Shown here: piece after piece, positions 25,286 to 37,212 of the stretch
Layout of the letters: every line of letters starts with the position of its first letter
How positions within the stretch are numbered: the stretch's first letter is position 1
Assembly (NCBI GenBank): GCA_014825775.1
Contig: MVAQ01000077.1
Span: forward strand, 1 to 64,000
Reading direction: 5' to 3'
DNA: 64,000 nt
Origin: Krasilnikovozyma curviuscula
Lineage: Eukaryota; Basidiomycota; Tremellomycetes; Cystofilobasidiales; Mrakiaceae
Notes under the pieces: generated by a model
The model's database searches: none
Told to the model about the DNA's origin: nothing
Seen by the model: the letters and a program-made list of their open reading frames with translations, nothing else
Program-made: the position numbers and the translations under genes

Positions 25286-27373
25286 TTAGGATAGAGAACT
25301 GACATGGTTTTGGATGAACCTTGAAAGGGAGACAAATCCAGCGGTGGTTTCCTCAGCAATCTGTCTGATCAGCCTTGGTGGCAACAAGAAACCGTACTGA
25401 AGGAAAAGGGGATGGATGAGCGTTGTTGCAAGAAAGGTAATCAATAAACTCAGCTTACAGTTCCAGTGTCTGGGAGTTCCATTGAGTAAGAGTACTTGAT
25501 GTCGCTAATTATAGCAAGAGGGGAAAAGGATGGTGAGAAGTGCGCACGAAGGAGATGAGGTGGAAAGTGGGCTTACAGCGAACCGTAGCTGTAATCAACG
25601 GCATCACCTTCTGCTCTAAAAACCATCTCACAGACCTGACCCGTCTCATACTCCGTGTCTCTAATAGATCTGATTGCACTGGTGACACCTAACGCAGCTT
25701 CCATCAAGTCTTCAGCGTCCGCAGGGAACTTGTCGCAACTGAAGCTGAAGGGGAACATAAAGAGCTGGCCATACGAGTGGATATCAATGAAGGCAATTGG
25801 GTTGATCGTTGAGTTGAGGTACGTTGCGACGGCTCTGGTCTCTTCGGCTTCGAAGGCGAACTGTGACGAAGACAATGAGGTTTTTTAGTCTGCGCTGCAC
25901 AGAAGGGAGCAAGTTTAAATACTCACGCTTCCTGGATACGTTTCCCCACATGGATTAGCCAACTCTCCAGATCCGCTCTTCAGAGGTGACCACTCATACC
26001 CCCAGTTTCTGTTTGGATCGATTCCTTTACACCCAGATTCGTCGGAAACGACCTTCCTCGTCTTCCTCCACAGTCTTGATCCTTTGAAGGTGAACTCGTA
26101 GCCATCGACATTAAGAACGGGGATGATAACGAATGTGAACGAGTTGAGGATGCTGTCAATGTGTGGGTCGGAGGCGGAGGTCAGGAGATAATGGGCGTAG
26201 TAGAGAGCAACGGCGGGTGAGATCCACTAAGAATAGACACTGGAAGTTCAGATGGTAATACCTTGGGATCAATCTTATAGGTCCACTTACCTCTCTGGCA
26301 TGTTGAGCACCTTCAATGATGAACTCCTTTGGTGGATCAGCGTATTCAGTACTACTACCTTTTCCCTTCTTTGACGTCTTCTTCGCGTCCACAATCTTCT
26401 TTCGACTGGCTGTCATCTCCTCTTCTTCATTTCCATCATCATCGTTGAAATGCAACCTCTTTCCAACTCTTAGGCCAGGAATTGTTCTTCCTTCAGTCGA
26501 GGTGCCGATGACGAACGATTCGGCCATGTCAGGGAACGCCTGGGTCAAATCATAGATGAAGTCCAAGATTTCTGTCATTGGGTGATATGAGTCATGGAAG
26601 GTGTTGTTCAGAGGCAGCTTCTCTTCTTCTGGCAGTGGGGTCGGTACAGGCTGTTCAGGCACCTTGGACTTCTTCTTCCTTGGCCAGTCGCTCATAGAGT
26701 CGGTAGGCAACTTGGACTTGAGGGTTGATGCCAAAGAGACGTATGATTCTGTTGGGTAGGTAGCATCAATTATGCTCTGGACGTCGTCAATGAACATCGT
26801 AGTGGGAAGGGTATTGAGTGAGTTGAATTGAGAGGCAAGGTGTGGTGGAATTAAGACATCAATTGAGTCTTTGTGTTGAGCCCAGATATCAAGTTCTAAG
26901 AGCTAAAATAGCAAGGGTGAAAACGACATTAGAACGGACTTTTTTGATCGAACGTTCACAGAAGTCAACACATCAAAAAAGTTTTTCAAGGTTGGTTCTG
27001 TCACTTCCAGATTCGACCCTTTCAAAACAGCCACTAAGAAGAGAGACTACAATCCTCATGTGGTCTAGGAGTTTTCACCGAGTCGAATAAGGTAATGAAA
27101 CGAGAAACTCACCTGTTGTAACTCGAAGGCGGCGGCTCTCTCGGTGGACTCATTCGTCTCGATTCGAACGACCTGATAGCCTTCGTACGACGGCCTGCTT
27201 CTGTCCGCATCTAGCTCAGCTCTATACGAATATCCGGGTTGGAACAAGGGCAGCTTCTCGCTGTGCTGGTACGGTTTCACGGAGAATGGGGCCTGCTGCT
27301 GCTGGAATGGAAGGGCCTGGGTGGCTGAGGTGAAGATAGCTGCACTGAGGATGGCTTTCTTAAGCTGGACCAT
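25286..27373 (-). CDS. Secreted M14 metallocarboxypeptidase
   Basis: Zinc carboxypeptidase of family M14A, removing C-terminal residues from peptides outside the cell or in the vacuole. The ATG (complement 27371–27373) opens a signal peptide, MVQLKKAILSAAIFTSATQA, followed by a propeptide. Zinc-binding HARE sits in EGAQHARE next to WISPAV across an intron (about 26300–26220). The third zinc ligand is the His of DIHSYGQL. The substrate-binding DPNRNW lies in GCKGIDPNRNWGYEW. The catalytic glutamate is kept in SMELPDTGTYGFLLPP (about 25480–25350), which separates it from the inactive ECM14 branch, where that Glu is replaced. A Lys/Glu-rich insert lies between GRTIPGLRVGKR and KEFIIEGAQ. The stop is complement 25286–25288. 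The exact C-terminal residue preference is not clear. Confidence 0.92.
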
Positions 27374-28005
27374 CGTTGCTCTGTCCTTCTGTAGGATCTT
27401 CTAAGCTGGTTTGCCTAGGATAAGAAAATATTCCTGGCAGGTGCTTGACTTTGAGCAAGATGGGGTTGAAGGGTGCTCGAGCTCTAGGTCGCAGGATTCT
27501 GGCACACGACCAAAATGAGGCAAAATCAATCTGGATTGCATCACGGCCATCTCTGAATATGAGAACATGACTAGCAAAAAACACAGCAAGATCCATTGAT
27601 AGCACAGAAACTTCAAAGGTCCTTCTCCTTTTACATTAGGCAACGAGTCTGATCAGGTTGGCTGCTGCTGCTGTATTGACCCTTTGTACCAAAGCATCAG
27701 CGGAGGCGACTCCGACAGCTCGACTGGGTTCTTTTGTATATTAAGACAAGCTCATTACTGGCTCAATTTGAAGGACGCAGAGATGAGAAAAGGGGGCTGC
27801 TTTAAAATTCAAGATTCCTGGCCATACCACACGCATCTGATTTGCGATGGCAGTCCTTCTCAGTGCCACTACACAAGTCTTATCGCGGCTTTCCCCGACA
27901 TATTGGAATAGCAACAGAAAGATTGAGGTGTAAATATTCATAAGGTCATTAATTTGTATTAAAGCAGTAGAAGGGGTGGGCTGTACTGAAGTCTGCCTCG
28001 TTTCG
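27374..28005. other. Intergenic, carboxypeptidase promoter and MFS 3' flank
   Basis: About 630 bp. Nothing recognisable: open frames are short and uninformative on both strands. Confidence 0.5.
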
Positions 28006-30114
28006 CTAAATCGCAGTCTTTCTTGTCCAGCTTGACGGGGGGAACCTGAGTGGGAAGAGTATCAGCGCTGCAAGTCCAGTGAAAGCCTATAGTAACCAAG
28101 GTCAGTATTACGTTGCATACCGAGGGAGATGGAAGAAGAACTGACAGCTGAGATGAGATAAGTGACGTCTGGCTTTCCAATCTTCGAGAAATGAGTGTAT
28201 GCTAGGCCGAAGAAACTTGAGGACAGGCTGCCAAACGCAATAGAAAGTGTTTCTAAATGTCAAAAGATGTGAAAGGGTGAATTTGAGGTAACGAGGAACT
28301 GACAGCGATCCGACTTGGTCCAGCAAAAACATCGCGCTGAGCGCATCGGAACGTTGACTTGGAAGTACCATTTCCAAGATCAGACCTACGTCACATACCC
28401 CGGAGATACATCAGATGATTGAAAGCAGATCGAACGTAAGGATTCCGCAACTGACCTTTCCCCAGTGCAACGCCGCCCACCGACAAACTACTCATCGCTC
28501 CAATCAACCAGATATGCCACGGCCTGGAGTTGACGCTCAAAACGAGCCCGATCCCAAAGGTATACACAAACTCGCTCTTGTAGTACCACATATCAAACGC
28601 CGAGCCGTGAGGCTCGTCCACCACTGCTGGAGGAACAACGATATTGGAAGGGGCTGGATCCGAGGGGAGAGATTGTTCAAGCGTGTACGTTGGAAAGCTG
28701 CTTATGGAGTCAGAAGGAATCGTCATGGGGTCCTGTGAAGAAGAAACAAAGAGCCGGCGACCATAGGTCATTACGTGTGGGAAGAGTAGCGTGATGTACG
28801 CCGCGCCAAGGAGGAGGGCCGTGGAGAGGATTAATGACACCTGCATTTCAAGGACACTGTCAGCGCTTTTTCGCCAGTCTGGATGGCTTAAGAGATGTTC
28901 GCTTACGTTCGACGCACTGAAGTGATACTTCGATACCGCTGTCAGTTGGATCATGGTCGACAAATAGGAGCACGAGAACGACCCAAAAAAGGAACCTGGC
29001 AGAGAAACACAACACGAGGCGAGAGTGAGAATAATAGAATCATGTTCCGGGAAACCCCGATATAACTGCATGCACTCACCGACGCCAAACAAGAACAATC
29101 CCCAGAACCAGTGCTCTCTACCCTGCTGATCCACCATCCTGTACGGCGAGAAGATGAGCACCGGTTCTATCCAGCCAACGATCCTATTCTTCCACTTCCT
29201 CAACCTAGCCAAGCTATGTTTCGAGGTCGCATCGTCTTCAGCAACGACCTCGGCCTCTTTCACCAGTGCGACTTGAGGGATTAACACGACGTTCAACAAA
29301 GTTGCCCCTATCAAGGCAAGTACTTCGACCTTGAATGGAGCAACCAGCGAGATCCTCTCGTTGAGCCATCCCCCGACGGGGATCGCAAACGCGATGCAGA
29401 GCATCTGCACACCAGATAGCGTGCCAAAGTAGCCCGTCTGGTTCTCAGCGCCGGCGAGCTCAGCGACGAGGGTGAACAAGGAGATGGAATAGCCACCTGT
29501 ACCGCCGAAGATACTGAACACGTTGGAGAAGATCATCAGCGACGCTCCTGCTTTGCCGTGCAGGCTGAGAGCGGCGACCTGGACGACGGTTTTGAGGCAA
29601 GCCCAGATAGTTTGGTGGATGATACTAGCAGTAGAAACAACTATTTTCAGCATGTGAAGAAGAGCAAGGCGGGCAAGAGAGCGAATAGACTACTCACGTA
29701 GCTTTGAGCCCATGTTTTTTGGTTAGGTAGTTTGCAAAGAAAATGGCCAAGATACCGACTGAAGGAAGCATATGTCAGATGAATTGTATTTGAAGCACGA
29801 TACTCGTGCCTCTCCTCTGTCGACTTACCGACTCGTAACACCGTGGTGGCCACGGCAGAGTACGATGCGAACTCTGCGGCGACCTCTGGAATGGCACACC
29901 GATCCTCCCCAGCTATCCCAGAGAAGATATGGCTCTGGTAGTAAGCTTCACATGCGAACCTTTTGAGGGTGAAGAGGTACGGGGTCGTAGTTATACTGAA
30001 GGAGACATGAGAGACGATACAGCTGAGGAGGATGAAAATGTATTGCTTCGTCGAGAATGTCGCCTTTTTGGGGATCAGTGGTGTCGACTCTGAATCCTCG
30101 AACTGTTCCGACAT
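28006..30114 (-). CDS. MFS transporter, copy 1 of a paralogous pair
   Basis: Integral membrane transporter of the major facilitator superfamily, loosely like the SLC46/proton-coupled folate group. The N-terminus MSEQFEDSESTPLIPKK is a short cytoplasmic tail before helix 1. An extracellular Cys-containing loop (FACEAYYQSHI...EDRCAIP) follows, then ASYSAVATTV. Helix-rich blocks follow through VGGWLNERISLVAPFK near 29350. The gene's last exons are easily missed. After GKG an intron (donor GTCAGT) leads to LILEMVLPSQRSDALSAMFL, and the final helix FTGLAALILFPLRFPPSSW is reached by an intron leaving SA in phase 0, ending at TAG complement 28006–28008. The copy at 31806–33930 has the same ending, which supports this model. 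Substrate unknown. Confidence 0.85.
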
Positions 30115-30437
30115 AGTGCGAAAGGCTATTGAGGAGCGAAGAGGGCGTCGTTGGACAAGGCGTTGAAAAATTGGTAAAGCATGGTTCCCATTTGATACGA
30201 GCGAGCTGTATTGCGCTCCTCGCTAAAGTCCACAGAGCTGGGCTCGCCCTTTAAACGGCGCAGACACTCGACTCATCTGGTTAATGTACTTGCCCATTAA
30301 ATGCTCGTTTACTTCCTTCTAGAAAATGTGTCCCGGCTCAATCTGTAACATAAAAGAGCTGCAATGCGCGCTTGATTTTCTCTATAATCAGGTTCCACAC
30401 CCTGCTTTTAGTATATAGTTACAACCATAATTTCCCC
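30115..30437. other. Intergenic between MFS copy 1 and GST
   Basis: About 320 bp holding the MFS promoter and the GST 3' end. No features were recognised. Confidence 0.5.
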
Positions 30438-31434
30438 TTATTCTTTGGCAACAGTAGTCTTAGTCTGCAGGACAACATCGCCCCAGATCTTGGTAAATTT
30501 TGGGTGTTTGATAATTCTGCGACACAAAGCGAACCAGAAGCAAGGGCGCTGCTTGAGTGAGTTCAATTCCCTCAAAGCGAGTTCCACCAGCACAACACTT
30601 ACGAGAGGTAGTACTTCAAGGTGTTGGGGTATCTCTCCTGGATCTCAGAGTCGAACACTTCGGTGTAGCCCTGTGGTAATCGCATTGTCCATCAGAGGAG
30701 AACGAGCCCCTCAACCGTTTCGAGAATCACTCACCCTGGTCAGCCCACTAACGACAGCAATATCAGCAAGTGTGACTCCGTCGCCGACCAAAAAGAGGCC
30801 CTTGCCCTCCGCCTCCTTGTCCCGGAACAAATCATCCAGTTTGCGCACATTATTCAAAATCCGGTTGAGCCTAAACTTCTGAACTTCTTTACCCCCCGGG
30901 AAGACTCCCTTTTCGATTGCGTAAACGCCGATGAGGTCAGGGAGGATCTCGATGTCGACAAACGACTGCCATTGGGCCACTTGGGCCTGCTGCGCGACAG
31001 AGGTTGGGAGCAGAGATGAGTTTGTGGATTTAGCGACTATACCCGAAAAGTAAGGCTTCAATATTCAAAGTCCTTTTCTAAACCATCCAGAGGTCATAAA
31101 CCCAAGGAACACAAGGAGATTCAACGTACTATACCAAGCAATTGCGCTCCCCTCACTGATGAACTCCCCCTCGGCCGTCTCAAACGTTGGCACCATCTGG
31201 ATAGGAAATTTCTTCTGAAACTCAGGGGTCTTATTGGTCACACCATGGGTGTAGTCTTGGGCGAGCGTGATCTCTGCGTCGGTCCATGCAGCGGTCGCGA
31301 GAATTCGTCTCGCTCTGTGTGCTCCTGGGTGGAACGGGTCGTACATGTAGACTGCAAGAGAAATGAAAGAGCATGTTAGCAGAGGTATCTGATCTGAGAG
31401 GAGCAAGGTGCTGACGAGTTCCGATGGGAGCCAT
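30438..31434 (-). CDS. Glutathione S-transferase, eEF1B-gamma-like class
   Basis: Cytosolic GST with the fold used by translation factor eEF1B-gamma but lacking that protein's C-terminal domain. The first exon encodes MAPIGT and the next reads LYMYDPFHPGAHRARRIL. Diagnostic blocks are GVTNKTPEFQKKFPIQMVP and ISEGSAIAWY, close to the eEF1B-gamma GTNKTPEF...FES-AIA pattern. The helical domain has VAQWQSFVDIEILP and FLVGDGVTLADIAVVSGLTR. The last intron is best ended at the acceptor CGCAG, giving KYYLS–IIKHPKFTKIWGDV, which matches the family ending, and TAA at complement 30438–30440. The gene lies between two paralogous MFS genes in the same direction. Enzyme activity on a specific compound is not predictable. 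Confidence 0.9.
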
Positions 31435-31805
31435 TGTTACTGTCGATGAGAGCTTGGTGAGGTTTCTTCTTCCAGACCCTTGAACCCGTTTTATATAAAC
31501 TCTTCCCTCAGCTCTTGGTCAGCACCTAAATTGCACAAGCGCGATGTGCTCATGAGATGACAGTGCGTCATGTATGGGCTAAAAGACGTGCTTCGAAATC
31601 AAGTGCGCACTTGCGCGACTATCGTCTGCAGAAACAGATAATTAATCTGGACGGACTTGCAAATAAGATTTCTCAATCAAGAATTGAAGGTTCGAGTCGT
31701 GAAGTACAACTGTAGGTAAATTGGTAAAATGCGCGTGGTTGAACAGCGCACCTACACATCTAAAAAAGGGCCAAGAGTCTATGTCCTACATGAGATTGTA
31801 TAAGA
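31435..31805. other. Intergenic between GST and MFS copy 2
   Basis: About 370 bp holding the GST promoter and the second MFS 3' end. No tRNA was found, although a GGTTCGAGTC string occurs near 31690 without the rest of a tRNA. Confidence 0.5.
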
Positions 31806-33930
31806 TTATGATGCTGTTATTGATGTTGATGGTGGGAATCGCACAGCGAGAAGTATAATGGCTGCGATAAAGGTAGCGGCCTTTCGGGGAAGGACGTTGA
31901 TCAGCTTCTAGAGCGACGACGCGACGGTGAAGAACTTACAGCAGAGACAAAGAAGGTTGCATCTGAGATGCCACTCTTGGAGAAATGTGCAAAGAGAAAG
32001 CCGAAAATATTCGACCCAAGCCTGAAAATAAGAACGAGCGTCGGTGAGTTGAATGTTTCAGCAGCGAGGAATGCGGCATCAAACACTTACAGAGCACCTA
32101 GTTGATCCAGCAGGAAGATGGCACTCAGAGCATCAGATCGCTGGTGTGGCATGACCAGCTCTAATACGATTCCTGGAGTAAATACAAGTGTGTCAAATGA
32201 GGAAGAACTTTGTCACCATTCGATATCATCGACGAACCTTTCGACAGCGGCATCGCGGCTCCAGCAAACGCCAGCAGCACACCAACGACATATATCTGCC
32301 AGTCCTTCGAGCACAGGCCCATGAGCGCCGTGATGATTGCCGAGTACGCGATTTCTCCCCGGAAGTACCATAAGTCAAACAGCGCTCCGTGTGGCTTATC
32401 CACGGGTGTAGGGGTTACTTCGATGTTCTCTTCCTCTTGCATCGCACCGTAAACAGGTACACCACCTGTCGGAGCTTGGAGAAGCGCCGATGTTTCTTCA
32501 GAGGGGGGTGACGGTGTAGGCATAGATCGAGAGGATGAGAGAACACGTCGGCCGAACTTGAGGACGTTAGGGAAGATGATAGATACGTTTAATGCAGACA
32601 TCATGAGCACAGCTGACATGAGATATGACACGTTGGACGAGCTGAAGCCGTACTTGGCAATCGCGGTGATTTGGAGCATGGTTGTTGTGTATCCCGAACC
32701 GACAATGTTCAAGAAAGATCCTACAAATAACAATTGTTTCAGATTGTTCTTCGACGATTCAAGACATCAGAGAATAAGGCTTACCCAGCGCAAAGACTAA
32801 CATTCCCCAGTACATCTTTTCCTTCCCATTCTCGTATAGCATCTTCTGAGGCGCAAAGAACCTAAGCGGCTCAAACCACTTATAAATGACAGATTTGAGT
32901 CTCTGCATTCTACTTAATGATATCTCGTTGTCTTCTTGACCCTCGGCGATCTCAGGTAACTTGAGAGGGATCTTTGGAATCAGGAGGACGTTGATGAGCG
33001 TCGCGACCAGCAGAGCAGCCGCTTCTGCTTTGAACGGAGCATCCAAGCCGACATGTTCGTGGAGCCACGATCCTCCCGTCATTCCCTAAAAGAGTTTGAT
33101 GAGAGGGAGAGAGAAAGAGAGAAATCAGCTAAGGAAGGGGAATATCCGGTGAAGTTACGGGCGCTAGCTCACGAAAGAGATGGCAATCATTGACACGCCT
33201 CCAATCTGACCATAGTAGCTCGTCTGGTTTCCCGACCCGCCAGAGAGTTCAGCGATCAGGTTGAAGAGCGTGAGGAAATACGCAGCGGAGCATCCAAAGA
33301 TGTTAGTGATGTACGAAAGGATCATAATTGTTGCTCCAGTGCGGCCATGGAGGCGGAGAGCGAGGACTTGAATGATGGTACGGATGCCTGGCCACATTGT
33401 TTGATTGATGATACTGAGAGAAGATGGAGATGATTTAGTAACCTGAGATCAAAATATCAACGTCGCCAGAAGGTGCGGAGTTGAACGAAGTCGAACACTC
33501 GTCCAGTGAGGAAGAGGTCGATAAGAGACCTGCCTACTCACGTGAACTTGAGACCGTGAGTCTTTGTCCAGTAGTTGGCAAGGAAGAGAGCCATCATTCC
33601 AACTTAGAGTTAGACCACAAAGGTGTCAGCCTGAAGAGGAAGGAAGTACTGCGGGAGAATGAAGGTGGAGAAGGACCGTTTCGTACCTAATCGATTGACC
33701 ATCGTATACAACGCTGTATAAGATGCGAACTGGGCGTTCACACCCGGTACTCGACATCGGTCGCCTTCTCCAGAGTAATCATGATCAATATAGTAGTCTT
33801 CGCAAGCGAATTCCCTCAGTGCGAACATCAGTGGGGTGGCCGTCAGGTAGAAGGACAGTTCTGTGAAGATCACGGAGCATAGTAGACCGATATAGAGCTT
33901 CGTCGTGAGGGTGTGTCGTTCTTCTGGCAT
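31806..33930 (-). CDS. MFS transporter, copy 2 of the paralogous pair
   Basis: Second member of the pair, matching copy 1 along its length: the Cys-loop FACEDYYIDHD...GDRCRVP, ASYTALYTMV, LHGRTGATIMILSYITNIFG, and GSWLHEHVGLDAPFK. The C-terminus was rebuilt in parallel with copy 1: LSKG–IVLELVMPHQRSDALSAIFL, then an exon with GFLFAHFSKSGISDATFFVSA, then a final helix ATFIAAIILLAVRFPPSTS ending at TAA complement 31806–31808. Reading straight through instead gives a short Arg/Ser tail. The start codon taken is MPEERH at complement 33928–33930. An in-frame N-terminal extension through upstream exons is possible. Same strand as the GST and copy 1. Substrate unknown. Confidence 0.84.
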
Positions 33931-34014
33931 GTTGGACACTGAGCAAAACGGGAGAATCAGTTCAGTGGACACATGGCGCTCCAGCAGACATTCGTATCCG
34001 AGAGGATACCAGAC

Positions 34015-34341
34015 TCACCCTTGAGAAAGGGCAATATGGACAAAGGATACAACACTAGTGAGTTTTGATTCTACTGATGTCCTTCTCTGGTTAGTAGGTC
34101 AATACCTCCAAAGTCCAATTCGTCTGTCAAAGGAGAAGCAAGAGCACGACGTCGATGACAGTGACAGAAATCAGTACAGAAGAGTAGGGAGCTGATCTTA
34201 GCAGGGAACTCACTTTGGCACTATCCAGTAAGTTATGAAATTTCTCCAGAAAGTCGCAGTGATTTGTTTCAACTTGTGAAGGGCAGAAGAGTCCTCTCGC
34301 TGCTGAGGTGTGCAACGAACGATATCAGTCGAATCCCTCAT
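34015..34341 (-). CDS. Possible 61-codon spliced membrane micropeptide
   Basis: Weak candidate. From an ATG at complement 34339–34341 a frame encodes MRDSTDIVRCTPQQRED and then KQITATFWRNFITYWIVPK. Two GT–AG introns keep phase and lead to RIGLWSVVSFVHIALSQG and TGA at complement 34015–34017. The middle exon would be only about 18 nt. The second intron contains a perfect TACTAAC branch-point sequence, showing that something here is spliced. The C-terminal stretch could be one membrane helix. Alternative: these are 5'UTR or N-terminal exons of MFS copy 2. No family was recognised. Confidence 0.25.
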
Positions 34342-37212
34342 TTTTTCTTCCCATTTCACGGATTTCTCTAGTGAATCGCTGCAAATAGATAAAGCTGTCT
34401 CCCTCTGTCCTTGTTCTCTTCTCCTCCAAAGCTGGCTCTCTGCGGTTGAAGAAGGGCCCGCACCTCCTCACCCTGCTGAACTTTTGGAAGAGACTTCTCA
34501 CAGAAAGGCTGCAACAACAAAACCTTCAGTATTGGGAGGATTTATATCTGCTCTGAGCGCTGGCGGTGAAGGCTCAAGGTAAGTGTCGGCTCGTTTGATG
34601 CCAGGTGAGCTTTTCAGCCTGTCATCTTGACATCTAGTATCCGATTGGGCTCAGATTTGTTTAAATACAAATACAATTTTTTAAAAGCTTCTCCTGGAGA
34701 TATTCACTACAGAACCTGGAGAGAAAATGGAGTTTCCAACGGTCACGATGCACGCACCTCTTCGTCGTCTGATCACCAAATTCAACAACAGAAGTACCTC
34801 AACGGAGAACTTCAGTCAATGAATAATTATAGAACCATTTTCCCAAAGATGCCTAGCCATGGTGAAGAGTTCTCGAACCCATTTCAGCACGCACTTAGCG
34901 TTTGGACTCAGTCGTCGTCGGTCCCCTCTCCACCACCTGACGAGTACTCGGATCTTCAAAAGATGCAGTATGTCAGAGATTGTTTTAGTCTATTGTTCTT
35001 TTCTCTAAGTCAATCATCGCCGTTCCTGGATGGCGGAGGTCGTCATTCAGATTCATCGCCCAGTGCTCCCTTTACTTATTCCTACAATTCTTCAAAGTCG
35101 ACTATGGCTTCTCGTACCGGAGATCATGGTGGATTGAGTCCGAAACGGGACTTCTTCTCACGTGATATTTTGTCCAAGCCTTATTCACCTTCAACTACTT
35201 CAAAACTAAAACGCGTCAACCAGCTCGAAGATGATGGTCAGAATACGAAAGAAGGAAGTTCGAGCTCTCACAAGCGTCAGAAGTCTGTGTCTGCTCCACC
35301 TACCGACCAGAATCATCAATTCTACTCTAGTGTGGCTCAAAGATCTACTCAATCGCGACAGACGAGTATCAATGTGGTTCGATCTCAGACTCCTCCTCAA
35401 AGCATTGACAATTCTTTGCCAACTTCAGTCAACACGCCTTTATCTATCAACCCAGCAACCAATCAAGAACTTGCATCTACCTTTCGTCGAGAATCCGGTA
35501 ACTCTGAGCTGGCCACCACCAGCAATGGTTTTTTCAGAAGCGAAACGCCGTCTCCAAACAACGCAGAAACAAGAGTATCTTTTCAGTCTTCTACGATTAA
35601 ATCAACATCTGTACCACAACTACGAATATCTTCAACTGCAGTGTCAAAAATCCGACATGCCGATACCCAACCTTCAAAACCCAGACTCAAAGCATGCGAC
35701 GAAGCGCATGAAAGAGACAAGGAGAGGCAACGATTACTGAATGAGAGGAATGCTTTCAAGAAGAACCAAAGAGAAAGATCTGCTGAGCTCTACAAAGACC
35801 ACCTCAGACAGGACGATGATGTGGTGGAGACGAGAGGTGCTCCACCTCTTAAAGACAGCTACTTCCCTGGCGGAAGAAGAAAAAATAGCGGCTCTAGCAT
35901 TAAGAAGGAAGTCGATATCCAACTGTCATCGTCCAGCCGGAATCGACCAGTGCCATCAGCATCAGCGGTCAAACGTGACGACGAGCTTCAGCAGAAGGTG
36001 GACGCAGCTCTTTATTGGAGGGAGAAACAAGAATTTGAAAATGAGACCGAAGCGAATGATTTCATCCGGACCGAAAATCATCTTGTTCATCGTTTCTCTC
36101 TATTGCCTTCGAAACGGCAAACTTTCTTTGGTGCATCTTCTTCAGCAGCGCCAGAAGGTACGGCAGTGTCATACTATGATTTGAAAAGAGAAAGGGATAT
36201 TGATAGATACGATTTGGATGGATCTCGGGTCGATCTTTCTCGTCGAAGCGGTGGGTTATCTGATTGCTTGGGCGGTCGCAGGCACTTTGCTGACTGACAT
36301 ATACTTTTGCCAGATATCAGCTTTTATGATCAGTTTCCAAGTCATGATGTGCAGTCTACTGCACTCAGACCAACCTCTCCTCCTCCTTTTGATCATCGAA
36401 GAAGATCTCTCCACGACGTCTCGCCTAAAAGGAATCATCGATCACCATCACCTCCGCCAATTCGCAAACGCCCTCTCTCTCCACCAAAGCCACCTCGAGA
36501 AAATCGACCATATCAGATCGCTCCTTACTCTCCTGTTACTTGGAGAGATGTAGTCCCTTCTCTACCTCCTCCAGCAAGGTACGCTGTACCTCGCCATCGA
36601 CTAGGGTCGAGACGTTACCCTCCCCCTTCCAATCCTGTCGATTATGACCGTCCAGGAAGAAATCCACGATCGTTCAAACCCGCTTTCTATCCTCCTCCTC
36701 GAGACAATGATTCAGGATATCAACCAACGCTCCTGTCTCCTGGTCCCCCCGCTGAAGCCTATTATGCGAGCGTTCGACCACCGGTCGATCTAAGAGATCG
36801 ATCCTTCGATCTGCCATTGCGATCGCATCCACCCGATAAAGGCCACGACTACAGGTACGCACCACCCCCACCTTCAGCAATGCCTTACTACGACGATCTA
36901 CGGCTAGCACCACCGCCAGCTTGGGCTACTTCAGACCACCGCGTCCCAATACCACTCTCATCTTCAAATTACTACGATGATCCTCCTAGAGGTCACGCAT
37001 CCCCTCCGTCTCCAGGGAGCTATGGCAGAAGATGCGAAGAGGAGTATGGCTATCGCTCCGCTCCTCCACCGCTTTCGTATGGCCCACCATCACCAGTAAT
37101 AGCAGGAATGAGAGGAAAAAATGAGAAGAGAAGAGAGAGGAGGCTATATGATGGTGGTCGAGTCCCTCCAATGGCGACGTCTTGGACCAACTCGAGCGTC
37201 GCGAGGCGCTAA
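34310..37212 (+). CDS. Unrecognised disordered Ser/Pro-rich protein
   Basis: Large open gene with no domain I can name. The left part reads through GPAPPHPAELLEE to GEGSSIRLGSDLF over an intron ending just before 34639. A middle stretch is Ser/Gln/Thr-rich. A charged segment near 35700–35820 (HERDKERQRLLNERNAFKK) is probably helical. YWREKQEFENETEANDFI near 36015 may be a small conserved patch. The C-terminal third is Pro/Arg/Tyr-rich (SPKRNHRSPSPPPIRKRP, many PPP and YD runs), as in RNA- or condensate-associated proteins. Small introns probably lie near 34968–35010 and at about 36250–36314. The 5' end is unresolved, because the frame at 34310 has no ATG and an upstream exon is needed. The stop is TAA 37210–37212. 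Function unknown. Confidence 0.65.

Noticed and set aside
31680..31710. GGTTCGAGTC string suggesting a tRNA T-loop
   Set aside because: No matching A-box, acceptor stem or anticodon arm upstream, so not a tRNA.
33481..33690. Acidic plus-strand open frame over MFS copy 2
   Set aside because: Antisense shadow of the transporter coding exons.
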